Positions 1 to 9,170 of a stretch of 64,000 nucleotides of DNA are shown here, one piece after another; within the stretch, counting starts at the first letter, position 1; each line of letters opens with the position of its first letter. The DNA lies in the NCBI GenBank assembly GCA_963829725.1, contig CAWHJW010000016.1:1-64000 (forward strand). The letters run 5' to 3'. The notes under the pieces were generated by a model. The model was not told the origin of the DNA. It made no database searches and saw only the letters and a program-made list of their open reading frames with translations. Origin of the DNA: RYN-230 sp963829725 (GTDB lineage: Bacteria; Actinomycetota; Actinomycetes; Streptosporangiales; Streptosporangiaceae). The position numbers and the translations under genes are program-made.

Positions 1-68
1 TGGCCCGCCATTTGCCGAAGTAGCAGCATGTCGACGTCTTCCCTGGTCAGCCGGGTCCGGCCACGGGC

Positions 69-329
69 TCAAAGCGGGCGACGCCCTCGCGGCAGCCACC
101 CGTCAACTCGCCACTTCGAGCCGGGGCGTCCGGGCAGCAGCAAGACGATCAGCAGCCCCACGGCCGACAGCAGCAGGCCCAACGTCAATCCAACCCGTTC
201 GCCGTAGCCCTTGCGCTCCGACATCCACGACGCTGCGGCCCCCGAGATCAGCCACACGAACAGCAAATACAGCGCTTTGCCACCGATCGCGGCCTCGGCG
301 ATCACGGCGTCTGCTTCGTAGCCAGTCAT
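69..329 (-). CDS. Small membrane protein, last gene of the liv operon
   Basis: An 86-residue protein whose ATG overlaps the livF stop codon by four bases (ATGA), so it is probably translated with the operon. Two hydrophobic stretches are visible, about residues 19-35 and 46-67, separated by a short charged loop (SERKGYGER), and the tail is Arg-rich. This suggests a two-helix inner-membrane protein. I do not recognise the family. Its position after livF suggests a link to the transporter, but no function can be read from the sequence. Confidence 0.6.
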   Translation of the reverse strand: MTGYEADAVIAEAAIGGKALYLLFVWLISGAAASWMSERKGYGERVGLTLGLLLSAVGLLIVLLLPGRPGSKWRVDGWLPRGRRPL

Positions 330-1036
330 GTCCCCAGGTACGCCTTCTGGACCCTGGGGTCGTTGCGGAGGCTCGCCGAATCGTTGGCCAAGACCACACG
401 CCCTGTCTCCAGCACGTAGCCGCTGCGGGCGGCGTCTAGCGCGTAATTGGCGTTCTGTTCGACCAGGAGGATCGCGACCCCGGAGCGATTGATCTCGCCG
501 ATGGTCTCGTAGATCCGTTGCACCAGGACCGGGGCGATCCCGAGGGACGGCTCATCGAGCATCAGCAGCTTCGGCCGGGCCATCAGGGCACGCCCGATCG
601 CGAGCATCTGCTGCTCACCGCCGGACATCGTGCCGGCCTTCTGGCGCGCGCGCTCCTTGAGCCGGGGGAACAGATCGTAGATGCGATCAAGGTCTTTGGC
701 GATCTCGGGGCCGCGCCGCCGGTGAGCGCCCAAGTCCAGGTTCTCGCGCACGGTCATCCGGGGGAAGCAGTGACGCCCTTCGGGCGCAAGCGCGATTCCG
801 CGGATGACCACGTCGTGCGGCGGCACGCGCGTGATGTCCTCTCCCGCGAACATGATCTTCCCTGCGCTGGCCGGGGTGAGGCCCGAGATCGAACGCAAGA
901 TGGTCGACTTTCCGGCCCCGTTGGAACCGATCAGCGTAACCACCTCGCCCGCATCGATCGTCAGCGAGACACCTTTCAGCGCCTCGATCGAGCCATAGTG
1001 GGTATGCAGGTCTGAGACCTCGAGCAGGGCCATCAC
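326..1036 (-). CDS. livF: Branched-chain amino acid ABC transporter ATP-binding protein LivF
   Basis: A 236-residue ABC ATPase, normal length for LivF. Walker A is GSNGAGKST at residues 37-45, the signature is SGGEQQ and Walker B is LLMLDEP followed by SLGIAP, the usual LivF form. The C-terminal YVLETGRVVL is also typical. It would pair with LivG as the cytoplasmic motor of a high-affinity uptake system for branched-chain amino acids or related compounds such as amides or urea; the substrate cannot be told from the ATPase. The start overlaps the livG stop by four bases, so translation is coupled. Confidence 0.93.
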   Translation of the reverse strand: MMALLEVSDLHTHYGSIEALKGVSLTIDAGEVVTLIGSNGAGKSTILRSISGLTPASAGKIMFAGEDITRVPPHDVVIRGIALAPEGRHCFPRMTVRENLDLGAHRRRGPEIAKDLDRIYDLFPRLKERARQKAGTMSGGEQQMLAIGRALMARPKLLMLDEPSLGIAPVLVQRIYETIGEINRSGVAILLVEQNANYALDAARSGYVLETGRVVLANDSASLRNDPRVQKAYLGT

Positions 1037-1834
1037 TCCTGCCTTCCGAGATATGCCTCGATAACATGCGGGTCCGTGCGGACCTCAGCCGGCTTACCCT
1101 CGGCGATCTTCTCGCCATAGTCGAGCACCGTGACGCGCTCGGAGACGCCCATCACGACCTTCATGTCGTGCTCGATGAGCAGAATCGTCAGCTTCAGCTC
1201 GTCTCGCAGCTTGCGCATGAACTCCATCAGCGCCTGGGATTCGCGGGGGTTCATGCCGGCGGTCGGCTCGTCGAGCAGCAGCAGTCGCGGCTCGGATGCC
1301 AGGGCCCGGGCGATCTCCACGCGCCGCTGGTCCCCGTACGACAGCTGCGAGGCGAGCCTGTCGAAGACGGTCTCGCGCAGACCAACATACGCAAGGATGC
1401 TCGCGGGCGCGCGCGCGCGTTTCCCGCTCTTCGCGGCGGACCCCGGGCGGCTGCAAGATCGACCCGAACAATCCTGCCCGCATCCGTACGTGGTGCCCGA
1501 TCATCACGTTCTCGATGGCTGTCATCGCCCCGAACAGGCGGATGTTCTGAAAGGTCCGCGCGACACCGTACCCGGTGATCACGTCAGGGCGCGCGCGCGT
1601 GATGTCTCGCTCGCCGAGGAGGATCCTCCCCTGGGTCGGCCGGTACAGCCCGGTCAGTATGTTGAACAAGGTGGTCTTCCCCGCGCCGTTCGGCCCGATG
1701 AGCGACACGATCGAGTACTGCGGAACGTCGATCGAGACGTCCTTGACGGCATCAAGCCCACCGAACTTCTTGGTGACGTGCTCCGCGCGCAGGATTGCGA
1801 CCGTAGGCGGCCCGGAAGCCTCGACCGAGTTCAT
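1033..1834 (-). CDS. livG: Branched-chain amino acid ABC transporter ATP-binding protein LivG (frameshifted)
   Basis: The first frame begins at 1834 and carries Walker A GPNGAGKTT near residue 47 and the LivG-type Q-loop region ARTFQNIRLF. The signature (LSYGDQRR), Walker B (LLLLDEP) and the rest lie in another frame ending at 1033. The switch falls in an alternating CG tract at about 1402-1419. Joined, the product has normal LivG length (about 265 residues) and family-like sequence on both sides. The cause is either an indel in that tract or a sequencing or assembly error; the clean conservation of both halves favours an error or a very recent mutation. The stop overlaps the livF start. Confidence 0.85.
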
Positions 1835-2783
1835 GTCGCGCCCTGGGCGGTGCCCGGCACCTCAGCGAGTTGGGCGTCCTCCGCTGCGATCTCGGCCGAG
1901 AGCTCAAGCCGGTGTCGCCGCTCGGGGATGAGGCCCTGCGGCCGGAGCAGCATCATGATTACCAGCAGGAATCCGAAGATCCCAAACTCCACCTGGGTCA
2001 GCTGGAAGTTCAGCCCAAATTTGCCGGGGAGGCCGTTCAAGACGTCTGGAATCAGGTAGTTGTTGATGTAGCCGAGCGCCAGTCCTCCCACCACTGCCCC
2101 CCAGATCGAGCCCAGCCCGCCGATGATCACCATCGCGAGGATGAAGATGGAGAACCCGAACTGGAACTGGCCGGCGTTGACCTCGGTGTAGTAAGTGCCG
2201 AAGAAGGCACCCGACATGCCACCGAACGCGGCGCCGATCGAATACGCGAGAAGCTTCGTCTTCACGAGCGGAATGCCCATCGACACGGCCGCGATCTCGT
2301 CCTCGCGCAACGCGACCCAGGCACGGCCGAGCCGGGAGTCGCGCAGGCGCAAGTTGACGAACAGGACGACGAGCATGATTCCGAGGATGAGCCAGTACCA
2401 CGGTCTCAGGTTCAGAAGATTGAACACCCCGATCCCTGGAAAGTACGGCTGGTCAACGGCGCTGATACCGAGGTTGCCTGCGGTCAGCGTCATACCGCCG
2501 CCGACCGGGACGCTCTGGCCGTTGACAGCGACCACGCCGATGATCTCGCCGAACGCGAGTGTGACGATCGCGATGTAGTCGCCGCGTAGGCGCAGCGTCG
2601 GCAGGCCGATCAGCATCCCCGCCCCGGCGCAGATGATCGCGGCGCCGATCAGGATCAGGATGAAGTTGAGATGAACGCCTGCCAGCGTGCGCTGGACGGG
2701 CGAGACGAGTACGTGGACGTGAGCCTTGAAGAAGAACTCCGAACCGAACCACCCGAGCGAGTACGCGCCGAGCGCGTAGAAAC

Positions 2784-4065
2784 CAGGGATCCGGCAAAGT
2801 CGTGAATTGAGGCTGTGACCTGCTATGTCGTAACGGCAGGTGATGCGCCCGGCGTGTCCTCGGGCGGCGGGCAGGGCCCGGACGGAACGATGGAAGTTGT
2901 CACGCTCGCCATCTTCTGCCACGAGGGACACCCGCCCGCCGATGCCATCTTCGTCTATGACGGCTGCCCGCAGCCAGTACCTGCTCGATCTCCTCGCCCA
3001 GGTCCCGGACCCGCGGAAGAAGCGCGGCCGCCGGCATCCGCTGGCGGGACTGCTCGCCGTCGGGATCGCGGCGGTCATCGCTGGCTCGAAGTCGTTCGCC
3101 GCGATCGGGCAGTGGGCCGCTGACGCCGGCCCGGAGGTGCTCGCCATGCTGGGCGCGGTCCGCGGCGCGGCGGATGAATCTACTTTCCGGCGGGCCTTCG
3201 CCCTGGTCAGCTCTGATGTTCTCGACCGGGTCCTCGGTGCCTGGCTATGGACGAGGGCGGTGCGGGCCGGCGGGCGACTGGTGATCGCCATCGACGGGAA
3301 GACCGTCCGCGGCGCGAAGAACAAGGACGGGAAGGCCCCGCACCTGATCGCGGCCCTGGCGCACGGCATCGGCGCGGTCCTCGGCCAGGTCGCCGTGGAC
3401 GAGAAGTCCAATGAGATCCCCGCGGTGCGGGAGCTGCTGAAAGCGTTCGCCAGCCTCGCGTCCGCGGTCATCACGATCGACGCGATGCACACGCAGCATG
3501 ACACCGCGCAGGTCATCCTGAGCCGGGGTGCCGACTACGTGATGACCGTCAAGGCCAATATGCCGACCCTGTACAAGCAGCTCAAGAAGCTGCCCTGGGC
3601 CGCCGTCCCGGCCGTCTCGGACGTGAGCACGGACCACGGCCGCCGCGCGCGGCGCACGATCAAGGCCGTGCTGGCACCTGCCTGGATCGAGTTCGAGGGC
3701 GCAGCCCAGGTCGCGCAGCTGCGCCGCACGGTCACGAAGAAGGGCAAGAAGACCGTCGAGGTCGTGTACCTGATCACCAGCGAGCGCGACGCCGGCCCGG
3801 TCACCCTGGCCGCCTGGGTCCGCAGCCACTGGGAGATAGAAAACCGCCTTCACTGGGTCAGGGACGTGACCTACCAGGAAGACAATTCCCTGGTCAGGAC
3901 GGGGAACGCGCCCCGCGTGATGGCGTCGCTGCGCAGTCTGGCCATCAGCGTGCTGCGCCTAGGCGGCCACGTCAACATCGCCGCCGCCAACCGCCACCAC
4001 GCCCGCGACCCGCAGCGGACGCTAAAGCTGCTTCAGACCATATGAACGACTTTGCCGGGCCCCGG
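2784..4065 (+). mobile_element. ISAs1-family insertion sequence inside livM
   Basis: About 1,282 bp. Terminal inverted repeats of about 20 bp are visible: the left end reads CAGGGATCCGGCAAAGTCGT, the right end, reversed, CCGGGGCCCGGCAAAGTCGT. The CAGGG-type start fits the family. It carries one transposase gene. No target-site duplication is visible: the flanks join precisely to restore livM, unlike the 8-10 bp duplications normally left by ISAs1 elements. Confidence 0.85.
2840..4045 (+). CDS. ISAs1-family transposase
   Basis: The frame opens at 2840, but the ATG at 2942 (MPSSSMTAARSQYLLDLL) is a better start because conserved sequence begins there. The N-terminal LLAQVPDPRKKRGRRHPL is the ISAs1 helix-turn-helix opening. 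The DDE catalytic residues are visible: Asp in VIAIDGKTVRGAK, Asp in VITIDAMHTQ and Glu in HWEIENRLHWVRDVTYQED. The C-terminal RVMASLRSLAISVLR also fits. The gene looks intact, so the element may still be active. Confidence 0.92.
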   Translation: MMRPACPRAAGRARTERWKLSRSPSSATRDTRPPMPSSSMTAARSQYLLDLLAQVPDPRKKRGRRHPLAGLLAVGIAAVIAGSKSFAAIGQWAADAGPEVLAMLGAVRGAADESTFRRAFALVSSDVLDRVLGAWLWTRAVRAGGRLVIAIDGKTVRGAKNKDGKAPHLIAALAHGIGAVLGQVAVDEKSNEIPAVRELLKAFASLASAVITIDAMHTQHDTAQVILSRGADYVMTVKANMPTLYKQLKKLPWAAVPAVSDVSTDHGRRARRTIKAVLAPAWIEFEGAAQVAQLRRTVTKKGKKTVEVVYLITSERDAGPVTLAAWVRSHWEIENRLHWVRDVTYQEDNSLVRTGNAPRVMASLRSLAISVLRLGGHVNIAAANRHHARDPQRTLKLLQTI

Positions 4066-4302
4066 CGACGTACCCGAGGTCGAGCAGCCCCGCAAAGCCC
4101 ACTACTACGTTGAGGCCCAGCGCCATCACCGCGTAGGTGACCGCGATGATCGTTGCGTTCATGAACCCGCTGGACGGCGGGAAGAAGAACGGCAGCACGA
4201 TCCCGGTAGCGATGAACGACCCCGTCAGCGCGCGGCTCCACCACGGAGGGAGCCGCTTGTGCGCAGCCTCGCGCCACTCCCGGAGTTGCGCGCGCAGTTC
4301 GT

Positions 4303-5412
4303 TCATCCCGCCTCCCTCGTTTCCTCGCCGAGCAGCCCGCGAGGGCGCAGGATCATGATTGCGATCAGGTAGCCGAACACGACCGCCTCGGTCCACTGCG
4401 GGCCCATCCGCGAATCGGCCAGCGACTGGATGACGCCGATGATCAGTCCGCCGAGCACCGCACCGCGGACGTTGCCGATGCCGCCCATCACCGCCGCCGT
4501 GAACGCAATTAGTCCGGCCTTGAAGCCCTGGAAGTACCAGACGTTCGTCTCATAGAGCGCGTACACCAGCCCGGCTGCGCCGGCCAGCATGCCGCCGAGC
4601 AGGAAGGTGAGCGAGATCGTGGCATTGACGTTGATGCCCATCAGGCGGGCAGCTTCCGGGTCCTGGGCGGTGGCGCGCATCGCCCGGCCGGCCCGGGTAC
4701 GGCTGATGAACCAGCCCAGCGCGAATACGAGCGGGATCATCACCGCGAAGGCGAGGATGTAGCCGCGCTGGATCGGCACGCCGGCGATGGTGAACACTGT
4801 TTGCTGCCCGTGGATGAGGTCGGGCACGCTCTGTGGTGAGCCGCCGCGCCAGAGCAGGCCCACGTTCTGGAGGATGAACGAGATTCCTACCGCTGTGATC
4901 AGCGGTGCGAGCTTGGGTGCGGCTCGCAGCGGCCGGTAGGCGACCCGTTCGATCAGGACGTTCAGCGACCCCACCACGATCATCGTGATGATCAGTGTCA
5001 CCACCAGGCCGCCGGTCAGTCCCAAGGCACCGGTGGTGAGCCCAAGTCCGAACGTCCCCCAAAGGCCCACGGCGGTGAAAGAGCCGATCATGAACACGTC
5101 GCCGTGTGCGAAGTTGATCAGCTCGATGATCCCGTATACGAGCGTGTACCCGATCGCGATCAACGCCCAGATCGCCCCGTTGGAGAGGCCTTCTGCGAAG
5201 TTGAAGCCCAGCCTCGAGAGATCGTGATGGATCACCGCATGACCGGCCACGTCGCCGGCCTGATAGCCCTGCGTCAGGTCGTGGATGCCGTAATAGATCG
5301 GCAGCGCGGCGAGTGCCGCGATCAGGCCCCAACGGCAGGCGTAGCGGCGAACCACCACCAGCGGCCGTACCGGCACCGCAGATGGGATTGGTGAAATTAT
5401 TCTGGCTTCCAC
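4303..5412 (-). CDS. livH: Branched-chain amino acid ABC transporter permease LivH
   Basis: An inner-membrane permease with the LivH core: NGAIWALIAIGYTLVYGIIELINFAHGDVFMIGSF, Ala-rich helices, and the C-terminal GLIIGVIQSLAD followed by YLIAIMILRPRGLLG. The open frame extends to 5571, but that would overlap livK and cross a strong hairpin at 5462-5488, so I place the start at the GTG at 5412 (about 369 residues); a later GTG is possible. The N-terminal extension before the first conserved helix, with one extra hydrophobic segment, is common in actinobacterial homologues. The stop overlaps the livM start. Confidence 0.85.
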   Translation of the reverse strand: MEARIISPIPSAVPVRPLVVVRRYACRWGLIAALAALPIYYGIHDLTQGYQAGDVAGHAVIHHDLSRLGFNFAEGLSNGAIWALIAIGYTLVYGIIELINFAHGDVFMIGSFTAVGLWGTFGLGLTTGALGLTGGLVVTLIITMIVVGSLNVLIERVAYRPLRAAPKLAPLITAVGISFILQNVGLLWRGGSPQSVPDLIHGQQTVFTIAGVPIQRGYILAFAVMIPLVFALGWFISRTRAGRAMRATAQDPEAARLMGINVNATISLTFLLGGMLAGAAGLVYALYETNVWYFQGFKAGLIAFTAAVMGGIGNVRGAVLGGLIIGVIQSLADSRMGPQWTEAVVFGYLIAIMILRPRGLLGEETREAG

Positions 5413-5461
5413 GGTTCCATGTGGGAGTATCCGGAGGCGTGCGGATGCATGCCTGAAAGGT

Positions 5462-5488
5462 GTGGAGGGGCGCATTGCGCCCCTCCAC
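5462..5488 (-). terminator. Hairpin between livK and livH (attenuator or partial terminator)
   Basis: Perfect inverted repeat with 13-base arms (GTGGAGGGGCGCA and TGCGCCCCTCCAC) and almost no loop, lying 6 bases after the livK stop on the minus strand. Only a short, weak T stretch follows. Such hairpins after a binding-protein gene usually lower expression of the permease genes or protect the 3' end of the abundant binding-protein mRNA. Confidence 0.7.
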
Positions 5489-5494
5489 CTTTCC

Positions 5495-6757
5495 TTACTT
5501 AACGGTTTGCGTCGGCGTGAGCGTCTTGGAGAAGACGGGCTCGCCGTTGGACCCGACCTTGTACAAGCCATAGGACTTCAGCGTCGTGTCGCCGTCCTTG
5601 TTGAACCCGTAGGTGCCGAGGACTGATTGCCGCGCGGTGATCGAGAACAGAGCCTTCAGCACGGCCGACTTGCTGTTGCCGTGAGCCCCAAGGTTCTTGA
5701 TCGTGTCGAGCCCGAGCTTCATCGCCTCGTAGCCGTAGATCGCATACGGGTCCGGATTCGAAACGCCGTACTTGGCCTTGTAGGAGGCGAGGAAGGCCTT
5801 GCCGCCCGGATAGGCGGCTAGGTTCTGTGTCGCGACCGTGCACTCGGTCAGGGGGTAGAGCGCGGCGGGAATGCCGCCCTTCGCCGCGTTTGTGTAGGAG
5901 TCCGTGCAGACCCCGTCGCCGCCGAAGACCTTGGCGGTTGGGATCGCCGAGTGGACGTCCTTGGTGATCTGGACAGCTCCGTTGGAGACGATGCCAGCGA
6001 AGAAGAAGCAATCCGCACCCTGGCCGCTGATCGTCAACGCGTAGGAGCGGAAGTTGGGCGCGGTCGGATCGATCCCTGTGTTGCTCGTGATCGCAACCCC
6101 GTAAGAGCGCTTCTCCAGTTCGAGCAGTGTCGCCAGGCCAGCACCGTAAGCCTCCTTGTCATTGGCGACGGCGACCTTGGTGCAGCCGGCCTGCTTCATC
6201 GCCATTAGGTCGGCGGCGGCTTGGATCGAGTCGATCGGCACGATCCGCAGGTAGGTACGTGCCCCGGTCGGGTAGTACTTCTGCGGCTCGCCGGGGGCGC
6301 TGCCCGGCAGGTTCGTCGTCAGGCCGACGTAGGTGTTCGCCGGGCTCACCTGTGGGATCCCCGCCTGGTTGAGGATCGGGATCGACACCTCGCTGGCGCC
6401 CGAGTTGAACTCGCCGATGTAGTAGACCGCCTTCGGGTCCGAGGCCGCCTCACGTGCGTTGGCCGCGGTCTGGCCTGGGTCCCACTTCCCGGCCGCTGCT
6501 GTCGAGTCGTCGAGCGACTGGTAGTTCACGGTCCACCGCCCGGCCTTGCCGCCGGCCTGATCGAGCGCGAGCTTGACTCCATTGACCATCGGGCTGGTTT
6601 GCGCGGTCGATGCTCCCTGCAACGGGAGGCTCGAGTAGATGTCGATCGTGTCAGCGCCACCACTGCTTGTCAGCCTGTTACTGCTGGGACTGTTACTGCA
6701 GGCGGCGGCGGCCAGGGCGACCGCGGCCAAGGCGGCGATCGCGGTGGTACGTCTCAT
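5495..6757 (-). CDS. livK: Branched-chain amino acid ABC transporter substrate-binding lipoprotein LivK
   Basis: A 420-residue type I periplasmic-binding-fold protein. The N-terminus MRRTTAIAALAAVALAAAACS is a lipoprotein signal with lipobox AAAC, so the mature protein should be anchored outside the membrane through Cys20. The family signature follows: IYSSLPLQGASTAQTSPMVNG, YIGEFNSGASEVSIPILNQAGIPQVSPANTY and the hinge-region VANDKEAYGAG. It is the first gene of the operon and should supply substrate to LivH/LivM. A 10-bp palindrome lies upstream. Confidence 0.92.
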   Translation of the reverse strand: MRRTTAIAALAAVALAAAACSNSPSSNRLTSSGGADTIDIYSSLPLQGASTAQTSPMVNGVKLALDQAGGKAGRWTVNYQSLDDSTAAAGKWDPGQTAANAREAASDPKAVYYIGEFNSGASEVSIPILNQAGIPQVSPANTYVGLTTNLPGSAPGEPQKYYPTGARTYLRIVPIDSIQAAADLMAMKQAGCTKVAVANDKEAYGAGLATLLELEKRSYGVAITSNTGIDPTAPNFRSYALTISGQGADCFFFAGIVSNGAVQITKDVHSAIPTAKVFGGDGVCTDSYTNAAKGGIPAALYPLTECTVATQNLAAYPGGKAFLASYKAKYGVSNPDPYAIYGYEAMKLGLDTIKNLGAHGNSKSAVLKALFSITARQSVLGTYGFNKDGDTTLKSYGLYKVGSNGEPVFSKTLTPTQTVK

Positions 6758-6834
6758 TGTGTTCCTCTCGTTGATCAGGCGACGGCGCGCTTAAACGATC
6801 GCCGCCTAGGCCGAGGCCATGCAGCAGCCCAACG

Positions 6835-6861
6835 GGATATGGGCCGGCTTAGCCCATATCC
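6835..6861. promoter_or_regulatory. Palindrome upstream of livK
   Basis: Perfect inverted repeat, arms GGATATGGGC and GCCCATATCC with a 7-base spacer, 78 bases before the livK start. It could be an operator for the liv operon or a hairpin in its leader. No regulator gene sits next to it. Confidence 0.45.
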
Positions 6862-7068
6862 GCGATGAATAGACCCGCTACTTGCACCGCACGGCCTGAG
6901 TTGGGTTCCCAGTGCTGGACCAGGAGCCCGTAGCTCGACGTTCGGCTGTGCGAGCTCCTGACGCTCGGGCAGCACATGAGCATCTAAGCAAACATGGCCC
7001 GGAAACGAATTAGAGAACCCTCTAGTAGCTGATAATTTCCACGACGAGAAGCCGTAGGTAAGACGACT

Positions 7069-7236
7069 TTATCGGTTATGTGGTGATGTAGCACGGCTGG
7101 GTTCGGCGGAGAATGTGCAGACGAGTCCGGGGCGTTTCTGGAGGCAGTACAGAGCGCCGATTGATTTGGCTTTGAGGTCGTGTTTGCTGGTGACGCCGGC
7201 CTTGCCGATGCGGTGATGCTTGCTGTTCTTCCAGAC
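7069..7236 (-). pseudogene. Possible transposase C-terminal remnant
   Basis: A short frame closed upstream by a stop reads WKNSKHHRIGKAGVTSKHD, then LKAKSIGALYCLQKRPGLV, and ends at TAA. The pattern of basic residues and the LxxLQKRP segment resembles the C-termini of some IS630-like transposases. This is a memory-based resemblance without a catalytic motif, so the call is tentative. Confidence 0.25.
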
Positions 7237-7708
7237 CTATTCGTCATGTTTGAGTACCGAATACCGTTGACCAGTTCTTTTGCCACCGGGTGAGGCCTCA
7301 GCCGGGCTGGTCGGGTCCTTGGGGCGGAACTGGGTGGCTAGTTCCACCCATCTGGATCCGCTGGACGCTGGGAGATGGCAGCCACGAAGGGGCAAGCTCA
7401 GAGCGCGGCCTGAGTCATGTCAGCGGCGGTGCCGTGGATCACCACCTGGCGGCCGGTCCACACGCTGACGGTGAACATCAACCGCAGGATGACCCCCTCG
7501 CCCGTACCCGGCGCCACGGCTGCCCCGGCCAGCGCCGCTCCCCGCCTGCCAGGCCGCCCCACAGGCCGGGGCTGCAGGTCAGCGACCGGACCGCCACCAT
7601 CCCCGGCAGCCCGGCCGCCTCCGCCGGGCTGGCGTGATCGATGACAGACCGGTCAGAAAGCACGGAGGCTCCTGGAACGGTTGTGGATTCAGCACCCAAG
7701 CCGGCTGG

Positions 7709-8278
7709 CTACGGGGCGGGGGCAGGAGCAACGGACAGTGCCGCGATGGTGTGCCGGGCCCACTGGAGGCTGGCGCGGTGGACTGCCAGCCCGTGGTCGA
7801 GGGCAAGGCGCGGGTGGCGGTCACTCAGATCGGCGGCCGCTGTGTAGTGCTCCAGCTCGGCGGTGAACGCCGCGAGCGCGTCGGTGAGATTCTGCAGGAA
7901 CCTGAGCACCTCGTCCCGCGGGAGCAGGTGCTCCATCATCACGAAGCGCATCAGGTGCAGGCCGAGGTCCCGCGAGACGGTGGCCCGGTCAACCGGGGTG
8001 CGCAGCCAGCTCGCGTGGGCTGCCCCGCCGGTCCGGGTGGGCTCATACACCCGGCGGTGCCGGGCTGACTGGCCAGCCCGGCCCGATGGAGCCTGAGTCT
8101 GGACCAGGCCTTTTTGCTCCAGGCGGCGCAACGCCGGGTACAGCGCACCGGAGCTGGGCTGGTAGATGCCCATCGGCGTGACGGCGAAGATCCGCTTCAG
8201 GTCATAGCCGGACGACGGCACCATGCAGATCATGCCGAGCAGGATGTGCTCGAACGAGGTGAGTTGCCGTCCGGTCAT
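7709..8278 (-). CDS. PadR-family transcriptional regulator
   Basis: 189 residues. The N-terminal winged helix is clear: FEHILLGMICMVPSSGYDLKRIF, then QPSSGALYPALRRLEQKGLV, the PadR recognition helix and wing. The C-terminal half (GLHLMRFVMMEHLLPRDEVLRFLQNL onward) matches the helical dimerisation domain of the Vir/AphA-like PadR subgroup. The protein should act as a ligand-responsive repressor. A perfect palindrome sits directly upstream, between this gene and the divergent membrane-protein gene, so it probably represses itself and perhaps that neighbour. Confidence 0.88.
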   Translation of the reverse strand: MTGRQLTSFEHILLGMICMVPSSGYDLKRIFAVTPMGIYQPSSGALYPALRRLEQKGLVQTQAPSGRAGQSARHRRVYEPTRTGGAAHASWLRTPVDRATVSRDLGLHLMRFVMMEHLLPRDEVLRFLQNLTDALAAFTAELEHYTAAADLSDRHPRLALDHGLAVHRASLQWARHTIAALSVAPAPAP

Positions 8279-8297
8279 GACAAGACCCTACCTTGCC

Positions 8298-8320
8298 GCA
8301 TAGGTCGAAACGACCTATGC
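8298..8320. promoter_or_regulatory. Palindromic operator for the PadR regulator
   Basis: Perfect inverted repeat with arms CATAGGTCG and CGACCTATG (one further matching base each side) and AAA between, 20 bases upstream of the PadR start and about 60 bases before the divergent membrane-protein gene. Size, symmetry and position fit a PadR operator controlling both directions. Confidence 0.7.
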
Positions 8321-8381
8321 TCCTGGGAAGAGTGCCGGCAGCAGGCGGGCCAGGCCAGCTGGCCGGGGAGCAGGAACGCAG

Positions 8382-9170
8382 GTGATGGCCAGGCGAGGGC
8401 AGGCGGCCCTCGCGACCTCGCGAAAGGCCCGTTTCGTCGTGAACACCAGCCGTGATGCCCGGCGGACGGCCGGGCATGCCCCGGCGAAGGGCGGCCGGGT
8501 CCGCTCGATCGCGATGATCGTGATCGTCTATGTGGCCGCCCCGGTCGCGGCCTACAGCCTGCTGCGCTCGGCCGGGATGACGGCCGTGACGGCGCTGCTG
8601 CTGAGCGGGGTGCTCCCCGCTCTGGGCGTGACCATCAGCGCCATCCGCAACCGCCGACTCGATGTGGTCGGTGCCCTGGTCCTGGCCGGAATCGCCGTGG
8701 GCGCGGTCAGCCACAGCACCAGGCTGCTGCTGGTCCAGGGGTCGGTCACCACGGCCGTCTTTGGCGTGGCGTGCCTGGGGTCACTGTGGGCACGGCGCCC
8801 GCTGATGTTCAGCTTGGCCCTGGAGTTCACCGGCCCCGGCACCGCAAAAGGCCGCGAGATGACCAGGCTCTGGCAATACGAGGGCTACCGGCGCGTATTC
8901 CGGACCATCACCGCCGTGTGGGGCACGGCCTTCCTCCTCGAAGCCGCCCTGCGGGTCGTCATCGTCTACAACACCTCGACCGGGATGGCCCTGGCCAGCT
9001 CCGCGGTCACGCCGTTCCTCTGGGTGGCCATCTTGTCGGCATGGACGGTCACCTACGGCGCGCACCACAAGAAGAAAGGCGAGCGCCTGACCGCCACCAG
9101 CGAGGTACCGGGACCAAGCCACACCCATCCTCTTTCCCCCAAGACCACCAAGGCGACCGACCACACATGA
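8382..9170 (+). CDS. Multi-pass membrane protein, VC0807-like
   Basis: Up to 262 residues; the start at 8382 is uncertain because conserved-looking sequence begins about 40 residues later (GGRVRSIAMIVIVYVAAPV). At least five hydrophobic helices are visible between residues 45 and 225. The pattern YSLLRSAGMTAVTALLLSGVLPALGVTISAIRNRRLD resembles the VC0807-family proteins (intracellular septation A-like membrane proteins of unknown role). It is divergent from padR across the palindrome, and PadR partners are often membrane proteins or transporters, so it is a likely regulatory target. Confidence 0.7.
   Translation: MMARRGQAALATSRKARFVVNTSRDARRTAGHAPAKGGRVRSIAMIVIVYVAAPVAAYSLLRSAGMTAVTALLLSGVLPALGVTISAIRNRRLDVVGALVLAGIAVGAVSHSTRLLLVQGSVTTAVFGVACLGSLWARRPLMFSLALEFTGPGTAKGREMTRLWQYEGYRRVFRTITAVWGTAFLLEAALRVVIVYNTSTGMALASSAVTPFLWVAILSAWTVTYGAHHKKKGERLTATSEVPGPSHTHPLSPKTTKATDHT

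Larger units (their letters stand above)
1831..4306 (-). pseudogene. livM: ABC transporter permease LivM, split by an ISAs1-family element
   Basis: The N-terminal part (4306 down to 4066, starting MNELRAQLRE, overlapping the livH stop by ATGA) ends at LLDLGYV. The rest (2783 down to 1831) resumes at GFYALGAYS. Removing 2784-4065 joins the halves in frame as LDLGYVGFYALGAY, a standard LivM motif, giving a 397-residue permease of normal length with many membrane helices and the C-terminal LLRPQGLIPERR. The insertion should stop production of full-length LivM and may be polar on livG and livF. The long open frame reading back through the element from the C-terminal half is antisense to the transposase and not a real N-terminus. 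Confidence 0.88.
6758..7708. other. Non-coding region between livK and the PadR gene
   Basis: About 950 bases. Apart from the palindrome at 6835-6861 and a possible transposase remnant at 7069-7236, no frame here looks like a protein: the open frames are Pro/Arg/Gly-rich shadows of high-GC DNA. It probably holds the liv promoter. Confidence 0.5.

Noticed and set aside
2784..3516. Long minus-strand extension giving a 561-residue LivM
   Set aside because: It is antisense to the transposase and lacks LivM sequence; the real N-terminus lies beyond the element at 4306.
7290..7644. Plus-strand ORFs upstream of padR
   Set aside because: Three overlapping frames are open with similar composition; none has a ribosome-binding site or family resemblance.
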